DNA from: Euborellia annulipes
Taxonomy: Eukaryota > Arthropoda > Insecta > Dermaptera > Anisolabididae
Direction: 5' to 3'
DNA: 64,000 nucleotides
Assembly: GCA_023213315.1 (NCBI GenBank)
Contig: JAKCPI010002885.1
Coordinates: 1-64,000, forward strand
The notes beneath the pieces are model-generated. The model was given only the letters and a program-made list of their open reading frames with translations. It was not told the DNA's origin and did not search any database. A program made the translations under genes and the position numbers. This document shows, one piece after another, positions 21,901 to 61,209 of the stretch. Numbering within the stretch: position 1 is the stretch's first letter; each line of letters opens with the position of its first letter.

Positions 21901-24112
21901 ATATTTTCCTAAAAAATCATAGGGCTACTTGAAATTTAACTTTATGATTCTCTTTTTTTTTTAGCAACCGATCTTGCTAACCATTTTAAAATATACGAAG
22001 CCCAAAAAGCCATGATTGAATCTGGTTATGACAAAAGCGAATCAAAAGACCGCATGATGTTATTAGCTCTCTTAATGAATTGCTGTGATTTGAATGATCA
22101 AGTTAAGAGCTGGAAAATTGCAAAAAAAGCTTCGGTAATTATCATATATTTTTATTTTCAATCAATTATTCCACCCAATGCAACATATAGAGGGAGGCAT
22201 CGTCCCAGCCTCCCACTGCTCATCAGACTAACAGAAAATCTTCCTTTGTCCCCATGACCTCCCGTGATTGGAACAAGCTCCCTGCGTCTATTTTCCCCAA
22301 AACCTACAATCTTCACGCTTTCAAATCTAATCTCAACAGTCATCTTCAGTTGACTTCCCCTTTTATGCTTCTGCTTTTTTTTTGTTTTAACTATATCCTT
22401 CCTGGCAGCATGTGACCACTGGTCATTATAGGACTTCGAACCTTATGCACCCATTCAAAAAAAAAGTAAAAAATATCTGGTGTGATTGGTCGCACAGCAC
22501 ACAACTTACTGTGCTTCTCATACCAGAATTTTTGTGTCGAGATATATTTAGTTTCTCATAGCACCTTTTTTCTGAATTTGAAAAAACTCAAATACTATAT
22601 CAGTAAAGTGTGCTTCAAACAATTTTCAGGGCAAGATGAGAATATACATTTTAAAGAGGAAATAATTGATTTATGAACTAGTGATGAGAAATGGTTGTAG
22701 ACTTTGAATTGGGTATAGGAGACTTTGCAGCCAAGGAATTAAATAAAAAACTTTTATTTAATTATTAACCGTCGACGTTTCGGCCGCAAGTCACGACCTT
22801 CCTCAGGACGATTAATTGTTAGAATACAAGGTTAACAGTATTATATTCAATTATTGTAAATTGTACAATATTTAATTGGGCTATATGTATTAAGAGTGAG
22901 TGACTTGCTCGCTTAGGACTTATTTCACTCAATGATTAGGACTTAGAATTTATTTCAATCAATGATTGAAATAAGTCCTTAGATAGCAAATCACTCACTC
23001 TTAATACATATAGCCCAATTAAATATTGTATAATTTACAATGATAATTGAATATAATACTGTTAATCTTGTATTCTAACAATTAATCGTCCTGAGGAAGG
23101 TCGTGACTTGCGACCGAAACGTCGACGGTTAATAATTAAATAAAAGTTTTTTATTTAATTCCTTAGCTGTAAAGTCTCCTATACCCAATTGATTTATGAA
23201 TTTTAATCAAAATCGTTATAGCCAATTTTGAGAAAATCGAAAAAAAAAACTGAAAAAGTACTTCAGTAAAGTAAGTGCTAGAACTTTTTGGCCGATTTTG
23301 ATCAAAAGCATATTTTCACGCCATAGAGGGGTGCCTAGCCTAAATATAAAATTTCAACCTCCTTGCTCATTTCCTTCATGATTGAAAATGTTCACACACA
23401 GACCAATTTGCGGGATCCACTTTTTCGGACCCAGGGGAACTCAAAACGTGTATATCCATCAAAATCTCGACATCAAATTTTTGACATGATCGCAATACTT
23501 TCTATATATTACATATATAGGTAAAGAGAACGTAATATTAGAGAAACCAAAAATTTTGGTCATCAATCTTTTCCAAGTTTATCAAAGCTCATTTAGTTCA
23601 TACAAAACAAACAACTTGCCTATTACACCTGTTTTCTTTGACAATTATCTCATGATCATGCAAGACTTAAGACAAAACATTACTTAAGACAGTAATATAT
23701 ATATGTTTTATTTTTTCAGCAATTAATTTATGATGAGTTTTTCTATGAAGGTGATTTGGAAAAATTGATGGGGAATAATCCAACCGAAATGATGGACAGA
23801 GAAAAAGCAAATATCCCAGATTTACAGATAAATTTTCTTAATAGTGTAGCAATTCCTATTTTCGAGTAAATAATATTTCATATTTTTATTTTAAATATAT
23901 ATTTATTTAATAATATCATATTTTATTTTAGGCTTTTAGAGAAACTTTTTCCAGAATTAAAATGTCTTGTAGTTGCAGCAAAAACAAACAAAGGATATTG
24001 GAAAAAATCAGTAAAAATTTTCAATGAACGTTGGGGAAAAGGATATTCATCTATGGATATTTTGTCAAAAGCAGATTTGGAAAATCTTGCGTTTGAAGAT
24101 CACTGTAATTAA
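12937..24112 (+). CDS. PDE2A: cGMP-stimulated 3',5'-cyclic phosphodiesterase (PDE2A type)
   Basis: Hydrolyses cAMP and cGMP; cGMP binding to a GAF domain activates the enzyme in this family. Exons: 12937-13041, 13440-13556, (possible microexon 13620-13671), 13834 or 13854-14101, 16601-16850, 16929-17071, 17148-17373, 18444-18625, 18804-18932, 18999-19134, 20550-20667, 21965-22134, 23720-23865, 23932-24112; all have GT/AG borders and the phases fit. The product is about 740 residues. GAF-A (about 10-175) matches PDE2A at [23 protein letters not shown] (about 205-365) keeps the NK..F...DE motif ([14 protein letters not shown]). The catalytic domain (about 445-720) has [35 protein letters not shown] and the invariant Gln in DLQINF. 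The assignment to PDE2 rather than PDE10/11/5 rests on [27 protein letters not shown] and [12 protein letters not shown]. Odd: GAF-A lacks the NKFDE motif, and the roughly 200-residue N-terminal part of vertebrate PDE2A is not visible; 12937 is the first ATG of the exon, but upstream exons may exist. Confidence 0.93.
13065..13396. mobile_element. hAT-type MITE filling most of PDE2A intron 1
   Basis: Starts CAGGAATGTCAAACT and ends AGTTTGACAGTCTTG. Flanks GTTTAAAT (13057-13064) and GTATAAAT (13397-13404) are a 7/8 matching duplication. It leaves only about 25 and 45 bases of the 398-bp intron on either side. Confidence 0.75.
13620..13671 (+). CDS. possible microexon of PDE2A
   Basis: Exon 2 of the PDE2A gene ends in phase 0 after RFP (13556). 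The next firm exon can start at 13854 (phase 0, VANNVFN) or at 13834 (phase 2 part-codon, giving [10 protein letters not shown]). The longer start aligns better with the GAF-A strand of PDE2A ([10 protein letters not shown] against TGCLGQVVED) but needs an intervening exon. A 52-nt segment here, preceded by an AG and followed by GTTAAT, would supply [17 protein letters not shown] and exactly the phase needed. The splice sites are modest, so both models stay open. Confidence 0.35.
14439..14646. mobile_element. foldback MITE in PDE2A intron
   Basis: Near-perfect palindrome: arms start GTGCGTCTTATAACCAGTTG and end with its near-complement; the loop is about 20 bases. No coding capacity. Confidence 0.8.
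14845..15123. mobile_element. foldback MITE flanked by TTAA
   Basis: Inverted ends AAGGACGTCGGCC ... GGCCGACGTCCTT, flanked on both sides by TTAA, the target of piggyBac-type transposases. Arms continue through CGGATAATA and AAATATCTACAAATAAACGG. The short ORF across it is an artefact. Confidence 0.65.
15232..15558 (-). pseudogene. C-terminal fragment of a repetitive invertebrate ORF
   Basis: A 108-codon ORF reads [38 protein letters not shown] and [18 protein letters not shown] recall the pattern HLD.FPEN.G..S.E.GERF.QD...E.RY.G.W...M.ADYCW from many near-identical uncharacterised proteins in invertebrate genomes, probably carried by a mobile element. It lies antisense in a PDE2A intron with no upstream body, so it is a fragment. 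Function unknown. Confidence 0.5.
15792..16279. mobile_element. hAT-type MITE with exact 8-bp target duplication
   Basis: Starts TAGGGCTGGACGGTAA and ends TTTACCGTCCAGCCCTAA, flanked by ATGATAAG (15784-15791 and 16280-16287). Inside are repeats of TTTGCCGCCGCGGAACC and paired AAACCGGTTTTT blocks. Overlapping ORFs arise from these repeats. Confidence 0.9.
17630..18175. repeat. GC-tract palindromic repeat in PDE2A intron
   Basis: Blocks of GGGCCCGGGCCCTTTAAGC alternate with TTTTCTTGAAATTTTTTT on the left. The same blocks in opposite orientation (GAGCTTAAAGGGCCCGAACC) follow on the right, centred near 17890. Ends are not defined. Probably a degenerate, internally amplified MITE. Confidence 0.55.
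18176..18245. repeat. fragment of the 31-kb foldback family
   Basis: AAGTTTTCTCGACTTAATCC and GAGAAAACTTATCTTCGC match the terminal repeats of the foldback at 31458-31700. Confidence 0.5.
19160..19480. repeat. diverged repeat related to the 31.5-kb segment
   Basis: CTCCTTTTGAAGTC..GTTTGTTTTTCGGGGTTGCA..CTGGTCCTCAG aligns by eye with 31520-31630 (CTCCTTTTGGAGTC..GTTTGTTTACGGGGTCGCA..CTGGTCCCCAG). Family unknown. Confidence 0.4.
19716..19884. repeat. palindrome enclosing a tRNA-like sequence
   Basis: Arms of about 50 bases (AAATTTGTGAGATGAGTTTG and its inverse) surround a 68-base core at 19766-19833. Related arm fragments occur near 25990-26035 and 26140-26205. Confidence 0.7.
19766..19833 (-). 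tRNA. degenerate tRNA-like core (probably not a functional tRNA)
   Basis: Minus strand: near 7-bp acceptor stem (GCGCCCC with GGGACGC, one mismatch), D arm ACTA/TAGT around GGATAAAGG, and a perfect T arm CCTGG-TTCGACT-CCAGG containing a consensus B box (GGTTCGACTCC). The anticodon arm does not pair properly and the CCA end is absent. It is likely a tRNA-derived module carried by a mobile element. Confidence 0.5.
20036..20358. mobile_element. MITE with GGTGCGTTCAG inverted ends
   Basis: Starts GGTGCGTTCAGGGCGCTC and ends CCTGAACGCACC, with further inverted matches (CAACAGTTGTACAA / TTGCACAACAGTTG). Target duplication unclear. Confidence 0.65.
20730..20830. repeat. fragment of the TTAA-flanked MITE family
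   Basis: GTGCACATCTCGAGGTGCT and AGCTATCGACCTCAAATTTT match the ends of the element at 52387-52780. Confidence 0.5.
21043..21084 (-). ncRNA. hammerhead-ribozyme-like motif, left arm
   Basis: Minus strand CTGAAGA, stem II GGCT/GGCC (one wobble), GAAACGTT; stem I about 3 bp. Confidence 0.5.
21442..21484 (+). ncRNA. hammerhead-ribozyme-like motif, right arm
   Basis: Mirror copy of the motif at 21043-21084. Confidence 0.5.
22140..22462 (+). mobile_element. LINE 3'-end fragment in PDE2A intron
   Basis: Starts within the reverse-transcriptase C-terminal region ([20 protein letters not shown]) and runs into the 3' end ACCTTATGCACCCATTC plus A-run. The same 3' end occurs, inverted, in the LINE at 54430-55200. 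Frameshifts and stops are present. Confidence 0.7.
22764..22816 (-). ncRNA. hammerhead ribozyme-like motif (strong)
   Basis: Minus strand: stem I ATTAATCGTC/GACGGTTAAT (10 bp, one G-U), core CTGAGGA, stem II GGTCG/CGGCC, GAAA, cleavage triplet GTC. The stem III region ACGT is self-complementary, as expected for a motif that cleaves as a dimer. One extra A separates the core from stem II. Confidence 0.7.
23081..23133 (+). ncRNA. hammerhead ribozyme-like motif (strong)
   Basis: Stem I ATTAATCGTC/GACGGTTAAT, core CTGAGGA, perfect 5-bp stem II GGTCG/CGACC, GAAA, GTC. Inverse partner of 22764-22816. Confidence 0.72.
23201..23719. other. remainder of PDE2A intron before exon 23720
   Basis: R1 sequence to about 23535, then unremarkable AT-rich sequence to the acceptor TTTTTTCAG. 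Confidence 0.5.
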
Positions 24113-24476
24113 ATGTATATTTTTGATTCAAATACTTTTTATAAGTTATATTTATTTTATTTTGAATTTATTTTTAATAGTACCAAAATTTTATTTATTT
24201 ATTGATATTTTTTTAAACTTTTTGATTTATTCTTGAATATGTCATTTATCCCTAAAATAATCAATCCATTCATGTAAAAAATTGGATATCAAACAACATC
24301 ATAGATTAGGTGATATTTACACTTTTAGTAGATAAAAGCAATGAGCAAAATATAAGCTTTGCACTTATCTATTAAAACACACATTGAATGAGCCCTCCTA
24401 ACTCAAAATTATAAAATACTGACATCATATCTTAAAATATTTTTTCATGAATATCTACAATTTGCTCAAATAAAAT

Positions 24477-24510
<34 letters not shown>
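24113..24510 (+). other. PDE2A 3' UTR and likely polyadenylation region
   Basis: After the TAA at 24110-24112 the sequence is very AT-rich. The first clear AATAAA is at 24469-24474, followed directly by about 30 T (24478-24508). The poly-T is a homopolymer in the genome and could also be the tail of a minus-strand retro-insert. Confidence 0.4.
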
Positions 24511-24512
<2 letters not shown>

Positions 24513-25340
24513 GATCTCAATCTATTCTAGTATCTTAGATTTTGCAGCCTACCCGAGGCTATTCGTTTACTGTTTTTTAATATCGTCTAATGCAAATCAT
24601 TAACTCCCTTATGACCCAAATGGTCTGGAGATTTTGAATTTTGACCAGAGACATAATAGCTCATATTACAAAGAAAATTTTCATAATTTGGGAAAATCAT
24701 ATATCAATTTAACGTCAAAAAATATGATATTAGTATTTAATAAATTATTAAAAAAAAAAAAATTCTGTATGAATCAATCGCCGGTGTAATTTATGTTAAA
24801 TCAAGTGTAAAGATGAATTTGAATAGTTATATATATAATAATTAAAATAGAGTAAGGAGTGTCAGTTATGAAAATTTTTTGAGAGCTTTCCAGCTCGAGA
24901 CGTTTCTGTTTAGGCTTTTTTATAGTCATTTTCAATCTTTTGTCATAAACATTATTCTCAAAAACACAAAAGATTTATAATAAAGCCTAAACCGACACGT
25001 CTACAATTGATTACTGTATTTAAAAAAAAAACAACATGGCTCATTTTCTTGCCTTTTGAACTTGTAATTTTTCATGAACAATGTATAATTAGAAATAGAA
25101 TATATTGAGTGAATTATATATCAAAAATTTTATACTTAACTAAAATATTAGAGATTGTTTAAGAAGAGCCTTAAATCATTTTTATAAAATCAAAAGAATA
25201 TTTTTTAGATAATATAGAACAATATTTCTAATTTGCCGATTGATACACAAATACACAATATTAAAAAAAAATAAATAAATACATTATTATATAAAATTGG
25301 CCTATATATATTTATTAAAATTAAAATCCATGAATTTTTT
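24511..25340. other. AT-rich intergenic DNA, nothing recognised
   Basis: No ORF, element border or RNA structure stands out. Confidence 0.45.
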
Positions 25341-25343
25341 TCT

Positions 25344-25759
25344 AACGTTATTGTTTGTTTTATCTTTTGTTTTAAGGTCAATATTACCATATGATGGCGA
25401 TATTAAGTTTCGGCTCCAAGGCGGCCATCATCAGAACCTTAAAAAATTTATTTATTTTTACAAAGATGTATATCAGTATATCTATAGGAGTTTTTTAAAT
25501 CAATAATACAAACTATATTGTTATAATCATGCAATATTGACATTATTTCATTCAATTACCTCTGTTACTGTAATGTCAATATTGCATGATTATAACAATA
25601 TAGTATGTATTATTGATTTAAAAAACTCCTATAGATATACTGATATACATCTTTGTAAAAATAAATAAATTTGTTTAAGGTTCTGATGATGGCCGCCTTG
25701 GGGCCGAAACGGATAATAATGGCCGTATCTGTAAACCAGAAAATAAATACCTCTCAAAA
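25344..25759. mobile_element. foldback element with degenerate hammerhead motifs
   Basis: Inverted arms run from AACCTTAAAAAATTTATTT outwards to GATGATGGCC and the GGCCGAAAC core. The right-arm motif reads CTGATGA, GGCC/GGCC, GAAACGGA, and the left arm ends GAAACTTA, so the cleavage triplet is lost in the right arm. Flanks ATGAATTTTTTTCTA and ATGAATTTCTA suggest an eroded target duplication. Confidence 0.7.
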
Positions 25760-25884
25760 ATGAATTTCTAGCAAATTTATTAACCTTGACCTAAAAACAA
25801 GTCAAAATAGACTGAGAAAAAAAAACATCATTTTGTAAAAGAAATTAATGTTCACCAGTCCGACATCCTCAAATTAAAATTAAA

Positions 25885-26165
25885 AATAAAATTTAATTCC
25901 CAAAAAAAAAAAATATTTTTCTCAAATCTCGGGGGGGGGGGGAGGTAATTACCCCTTTACTCCCTCCCCCTCTTTGTATTCGCTCCTGACTCCAGTGGAC
26001 GCAATTTTGCCCAATCAAACACAAACTTATTTTATATTAAAAAATAAAATTTAATTCCCAAAAAAGAAATATTTATCTCAAATCTCGGGGGGGGGGTTAC
26101 CCTTTTCCCCTCCCCCCCCTCCTTTGTATCCGCCATTGACTCCAGTGGGCGCAATTTTACACAAA
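25885..26165. repeat. tandem duplication with tRNA-like tail
   Basis: Two units of about 130 bases each contain AAAATTTAATTCCCAAAAAA, CTCAAATCTCGGGGGGG and TGACTCCAGTGG.CGCAATTTT. The last part matches the tRNA-like palindrome at 19.8 kb. Confidence 0.7.
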
Positions 26166-26541
26166 CTTATCTCTCATATTTGCTATCTTATATTGACTGG
26201 CTTATTTGTTCATCTATGTAAAAATTATCTAATGTTTTATTACATTATTAATTACAATTGATTCGAAAGAGGAGATTTACATTAATGTCTCATCCGTCTA
26301 TTATATTAATGTAATTAGAATTTCATTGTCATGAAAAGATTCTAAAATCTGCATGCCATCTAGCAAGCTCGAGTGCAACTGCGTCACAAATCTAGACCCC
26401 TGATTAAAAAATTTCAAATTCAATTTTTTTTTGGTTGGAGAAGGCGTGAATAGACATAATTTTTGACACGCCCATTAATAATAATAGAATTTATATATAT
26501 ATAATAGGGAAAATAATTTTCAATATACATCCTCTTCTTGT

Positions 26542-26960
26542 ATATTATAGTGGAGAATTGGAGATATCAGCCAAATTGGGATTGTCCAGGTTAATAAAAC
26601 TCTCAGGATAAGACGTTTCGGCCTGAATTTATTTGGCCATCTTCAGTTATCGGGAATTATACACATAGTGCAAGTGCACATGTGATCAAACCAGGACCAG
26701 GACTTGAAATCAATTATCTCTGAGCTTGGGCACTGGAACCATAGAATTTTGTATGAAGCAAATATATTTTATTATTGACGAGTCCTGGTTTGATCACATG
26801 TGCACTTGCAATATGTGTATAATTCCCGATAACTGAAAATGGCCAAATAAATTCAGGCCGAAACGTCTTATCCTGGGAGTTTTATTAACCTGGACAATCC
26901 CAATTTGGGTGATATCTCCAATTCTCCACTATAATCACATCACAGCCTTCAAAAGCAACT
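26542..26960. mobile_element. foldback element with hammerhead-like motif (family C)
   Basis: Inverted arms share GGAGAATTGGAGATATCA.CC, TTAATAAAACTC and CGTTTCGGCCTGAATTTATT. It is flanked by an exact 13-bp repeat ATCCTCTTCTTGT (26529-26541 and 26961-26973). Confidence 0.88.
26607..26651 (-). ncRNA. hammerhead ribozyme-like motif
   Basis: Minus strand: stem I GATAA/TTATC, core CTGAAGA, stem II GGCC/GGCC, GAAA, GTC. The inverse copy near 26828-26872 has CTGAAAA, losing the conserved G. Confidence 0.6.
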
Positions 26961-27246
26961 ATCCTCTTCTTGTCATTAAAATAAATTTTATAAACAATGA
27001 TCGATGAGTTGTTTTGTTGATCAGATTTAATCAAACTCAGGAAATATGAGCATTCTAACTAATGCCGAGTCCCAACAAAATAACGTTATAAGCCAATCCG
27101 ATATTATAATAAAATTTAGTCAAAATTAAAAAAAATTTAGTTTAATAATTTTCCAGATCTATATATTTGAATAAGATAGTAATATTCAATGGATACCTCG
27201 ATTCGGTTTTGACTAGTCATAGATACATTTACCAATACTTTGTATG

Positions 27247-27839
27247 TGGACCAAACGTCCCATGTCCCCCGAGAATCGAACCCAGAATCTCCAACTTATC
27301 GGGAACATTGGGTGTTGCCCCCCCCCCCGGCCAACAAATACTCAGATTTCCTATATATACAGTTGGCATTGCTTTTCTCTCCCCACATCTTGTGGGTACT
27401 TGGATGGCGACCACGAGCTACCCTAGCTGGGACTGGCAGTATTTCTGTTCTTTGCATGTCAGTCTCTCCCCTTCTATATTTTCAATAGGCCTCAGACCGT
27501 GCGACGGGCCTGGCTGTTCTATTCCTTCTCGGTCGCAAAAATCCTTCCCGCCGACCCCACACACCCGCAATTAAAGTCAGGATTTTAAATTACTTATTAC
27601 ATAAAATTGTAAACATAACTAGTATAAATATATCAAAGCGTATGTGAATTTGAAATGAAGAAAAACTATTAGTAACATAAGGTTTCCTCTGAGATTTGAC
27701 ACAGAAAAATTCTGATATATTAGGGGCCCCGGAAACCGAAAAAGTATGGGAACCCCTGCTGTATAGGATAAGTGAGTATTTGTTGGTGTTGGTCAAGGAT
27801 GTACATCCAGTTCCCGGCGGTTATGGGACGTTTGGTCCA
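27247..27839. mobile_element. composite with TGGACCAAACGTCCCA inverted ends
   Basis: TGGACCAAACGTCCCA at 27247-27262 is mirrored at 27824-27839. The left part holds a minus-strand B-box-like GGGTTCGATTCTC (27274-27286). A SINE-like unit (27386-~27560) is inserted. Target duplication not seen. Confidence 0.5.
27386..27560 (+). repeat. SINE-like unit, copy 1 (partial)
   Basis: Starts CCCACATCTTGTGGGTACTT, runs through GATGGCGACCACGAGC and CAGACCGTGCGACGGGCC, and ends before the 3' tail seen in the copies at 34830 and 42962. Confidence 0.6.
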
Positions 27840-28757
27840 CCAACAAACAAACATAACAAAAAATAATTTTATTCCTGCTTGATTTTTTTCATTTTTAAAT
27901 AGGTTTTCTTTCCCCCAAAGGTCTTTGAATAAATAAATTTATACTTCTGGCTCAATTTTTCTTTTCAAATACTAAACATTTTAGTGTCCGACCATGATTT
28001 CCACACAATGTTTAAACATATTCAAATAAACCGCCTATTTTTATGTCATTTATATTTTACCAATATTAATAATAAAAAAAAAAATTGTAATTAATAAATA
28101 AAAAAAAAGTAAAAATAAATTTAAATATTTATTGATATATTTTTTTGTATTTATTTAAACAAATTAAATAACAATAATATAGTGGGACTTTCCCAAAACA
28201 GGATAAAATACTTCTTTAGCTCATAAAATAACAAATATTAATTATATCATAACATTAAATATATTCTTGTTATGAGAGTAAAATTAAAATTTATATATAA
28301 TTCTTTTTTTAAATAAACAAACAAAAAGTGTTACTTTTTAACATTATAATCTAGGCATCAATTTGCGTTTCTTTATGAATTAGCCTGTCAATAAACATTA
28401 TTTATATTAAAATAAATTTCAATATTTAATTGAAAGAAAATAATTTTGAAATTAATTGATATTTTTTTTTACAATAGATAAGGAAATTTTGTTAAGATAA
28501 TTTATCAAACAAATGTTGGCAACAAATCAATGAATACACAAATGGACAAGGGAAGGAAGAGTCAAAGAGTGTTTCGAGAGAAGCCAGGAACAAATGAACG
28601 TTAGAAAACTACTTAGGTGTTTTACCTATAGGAAATTCTAGCGTTTTTTTCTATATAACAATTTTACCTAGTTTAATTATTAGTACTGGTGCATATCCAA
28701 TTTTGTGTTAAAGATCTCGTTCTTTGAAAACGATTACAATTGTGACTTTTTTTTTTA
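27840..28757. other. region upstream of PP2A-A first exon
   Basis: AT-rich to about 28490, then a slightly more balanced stretch (28500-28615) that could be the unseen 5' non-coding exon. No TATA or initiator is asserted. Confidence 0.35.
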
Positions 28758-28806
28758 GATTCGCTGAGTTCTATCAAAACTGGTCTATATCTCTAAATTG
28801 GCGAAC

Positions 28807-58639
<29,833 letters not shown>

Positions 58640-58856
58640 TTTTCTATAATTATTAAATAAATAATTAACATATTTGTAATTATTAATTTTTTTTTGATTT
58701 ACAATTTAGGCTTCGGACAAAAAAAAAATTTAATTAACTTTAAAAATTGTATACTTAATTATTTATTTATTTATATAACAAACGTTATTAAAATTATTTT
58801 GTTCAAAATATTCAATTATTTATCCTTTTTTCATGTTTATAGATATTTGACATTTA

Positions 58857-59165
58857 CAGTGGAATCCCGATAATTCGTAGCCTGCTTATTCGTATTTTCC
58901 GCTAATTCGTACCAACTTGCCGGTCCTCAGAGAAAATCCCGATTACTGGTATAAAAACAATTTATTTTAGTCCCTTCTGTAATTCGTATTATTTTTATCT
59001 TCAAGCTCATTTAAAAATGTCTTATAATTCGTATTTCCAGCTTAAAAAGCTTGTTAATTCGTACTATATTCAAGAGAGGGAAGGAGATTGAGCTTCTATT
59101 TTTTTTCTTTCCTTTCTACAGTTCTCTTTACTGTTCGTTCGTCACTCGTTGTGACCACAGATTAT
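58857..59165 (+). repeat. Tigger-like element fragment
   Basis: Starts CAGTGGAATCCCGATAATTC after TA; the motif TAATTCGTA recurs five or more times. No transposase recognised. Confidence 0.5.
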
Positions 59166-59469
59166 ATATAAAGATTGAATAGTTCCATGAAAAAATTATG
59201 ATCACCACTAATACAATTTTAGGTATCCCTGAATGAAAAAAAAGATATATTTACGATATTCTATAGTTCTCTGGCTTTCTAAAAATTATTTATTCGTAAA
59301 AATCTGTTAATTATTAACGAAATTATGAATAAAAACGTCATCAAAGAAAAAACACAAGTACACTCAAAAAAATGAACTTCTTTTTCTTTCACAAGAATTA
59401 AGGAAAATATGAAACTGTAGAAATATTTTTCAAATTTTTGAAATATTTGAAATTTATTTCAGTTCAATC

Positions 59470-60337
59470 ATCAGGCAAGGATTTTGTGTGATATTAATTA
59501 TGTCAAAAAAAAAAAGGATCTTGGGGTCTATTTCGATAATCGGATGACCTTTGGGTTCCACATCGAGAAGATCGCTAGAGAGGCTTCATCACTGCTCGGG
59601 TTTATTTGTCGGAACACTCGAACTTTTAGTAATACATCCGCGCTGAAGTCCCTATACCTGCAGTTTGGTTCGATCGAGATTGGAATTCAACTCCACCATT
59701 TGGTCGCCGTACTATGTCGCCCAGTCTAATTGTCTCCAGTCCGTGGAAAATAAAGATACGTAAAATACATAAAATACAAAAACCGTAGAGTGGACATGTC
59801 AAGCAGCCAAGTTCTGGCCATGTTAAACATGAGACCGCTTGACGACCGACGCATCATTAGTGACCTGATCACATTATTTAAAATTATGAATTGTTTTGAT
59901 TGTCCTGAGCTACTTGGCTTGATTGATATAAGGGTTCCGTGCCACAGAACAAGAAACTCCGACACCTTCCATCTCGATACATACTCATACAATTACAGTC
60001 AAAATGCTCCACTCACGCGATTACATAGACTGGGGAACACATATGGAGGCCAAGTTGACATCTTCCACACAAGCGTTGAAAAGATCAGAAGTGTGCGGCT
60101 GCGGTGGCGTTTTCCTGGGGTCCTGCGGCTGGTCCTGGTTTCTCTTTGAATACAATTTACATTAACTACTGATCCCTGTTGTTGTTGTTGGAAAGTTTTT
60201 GTATTTTGTTTTGCTTTGTTTTATTTTGTTTTTATGTCTGTTTTACTTATTGTAAATGAATTTTATTAATATTAACCCGACATGTGAATTGGGCTTTGCC
60301 CGTGAATTTTATAAAATAAATAAATAAATAAATAAAT
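59470..60337 (+). pseudogene. LINE reverse-transcriptase C-terminal region with TAAA-type tail
   Basis: Reads KDLGVYFDNRMTFGFHIEKI, LGFICRNTRTFSNTSALKSL, then in shifted frames VLAMLNMRPLDDRRIISDLI and RVPCHRTRNSDTFHLDTYSY. This is a non-LTR (CR1/jockey-like) reverse-transcriptase end. It closes with an AATAAATAAATAAATAAATA tail at about 60317-60337. 5' truncated and frameshifted. Confidence 0.85.
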
Positions 60338-60840
60338 TCGATGTCGAGATTTTGATGGATATACACGTTTTGAGGTCTCCTGAATCCAAAAAAGTGGTTT
60401 TCGCAACATGGTCTGTCTGTGGTGTGTAAAGATTATATCTGTGTGTCTGAGTTCGATTTAAAGCGTGATGGAATTGAGCTAGGAGGCTTAAATTTTATAT
60501 TTAATTTAGACACCCCCCTGGAGCGTGAAAATAAGCTTTTAAACAAAATCGGCCAAAAAGTACTAGTACTTTACTAATGTACTTTTTCAGTTATTTTCGA
60601 TTTTCTCCAAATTCGCTCTAACGATTTTTATTAAAATTCAAAATTTTCATTTCGCCATCAAAATTGTTTGAAGGCCACCTTATTCTTGTATTTCATAGGA
60701 AAGATAGGAGAAATGGTTGCCATGGTAACAAAATATAAATATTTTCCCATACTTATAAATTTTACATCTTGAATTTTAATTTATCGGTGGAAACTAAATA
60801 TATATGCGACCAGTCACAACAGATTTTATATAATCAAATT
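60338..60840. repeat. R1 dispersed repeat copy
   Basis: Begins abruptly with CGATGTCGAGATTTTGATGG at the LINE tail and runs to CGACCAGTCACAACAGATTT. Possibly R1 was interrupted by the LINE insertion. Confidence 0.7.
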
Positions 60841-60954
60841 CCTAATTAATTTAAAAAAATAAAATGATGTAATTATAAATAGCATTAATTTTTATTAAAT
60901 CTAGTAAAAATAATATATGAATGAAATTAGTCACTATAAATGATTTGATTGTTG

Positions 60955-61209
60955 TTGGCGCTCGCAGCGCCAATGACGTCATTCCTCCAGGCAAGTTGAC
61001 CAATCAGTCTAGAGAGGATCGTCGAGTTTAACCACGCGATTTCGGGAATGCGAAATGTATTGTGAATTTTTATTTATAAAGTGCATAATTTGTGTTAAAG
61101 TTAGTGATTGATTAATATCTTCGGGATGTGTTATTTGTTTAATAATACCAAATGGAGATGAGTTTTGGAAAATATCAAATGGAGTTGCGAATGCAGTGCA
61201 ATCACATCG
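60955..61209 (+). promoter_or_regulatory. candidate promoter and first exon of an unknown gene
   Basis: GC-richer patch with the palindrome GGCGCTCGCAGCGCC, a perfect CRE TGACGTCA (about 60974), and ACCAATCAG (CCAAT box, about 61000). About 180 bases on, an ATG (61152) opens 19 codons (MEMSFGKYQMELRMQCNHI) ending at a strong donor G|GTGAGT (61209/61210). The rest of the gene would lie beyond the window or be unrecognised. Confidence 0.4.

Larger units (their letters stand above)
22678..23186. mobile_element. foldback element with strong paired hammerhead motifs (family B)
   Basis: Arms share ATTGGGTATAGGAGACTTTG, CAGCCAAGGAATTAAATAAA and the ribozyme-like motif. It is flanked by an exact 14-bp repeat AATTGATTTATGAA (22664-22677 and 23187-23200) that belongs to the interrupted R1 copy, proving insertion. 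A shorter relative lies at 37484-37763. Confidence 0.9.
22470..23535 (-). repeat. R1 copy (minus), split by a foldback element
   Basis: Left part 22470-22677 carries the R1 hairpin and 3' block. The right part 23187-23535 continues the same repeat (TCAAAATCTCGACATC, then the terminal TATATATTACATATATAGG). The break is the insertion 22678-23186. Confidence 0.75.

Noticed and set aside
27229..27574. ORFs of 61-135 codons on both strands
   Set aside because: They overlap the composite repeat 27247-27839 and its SINE-like insert.
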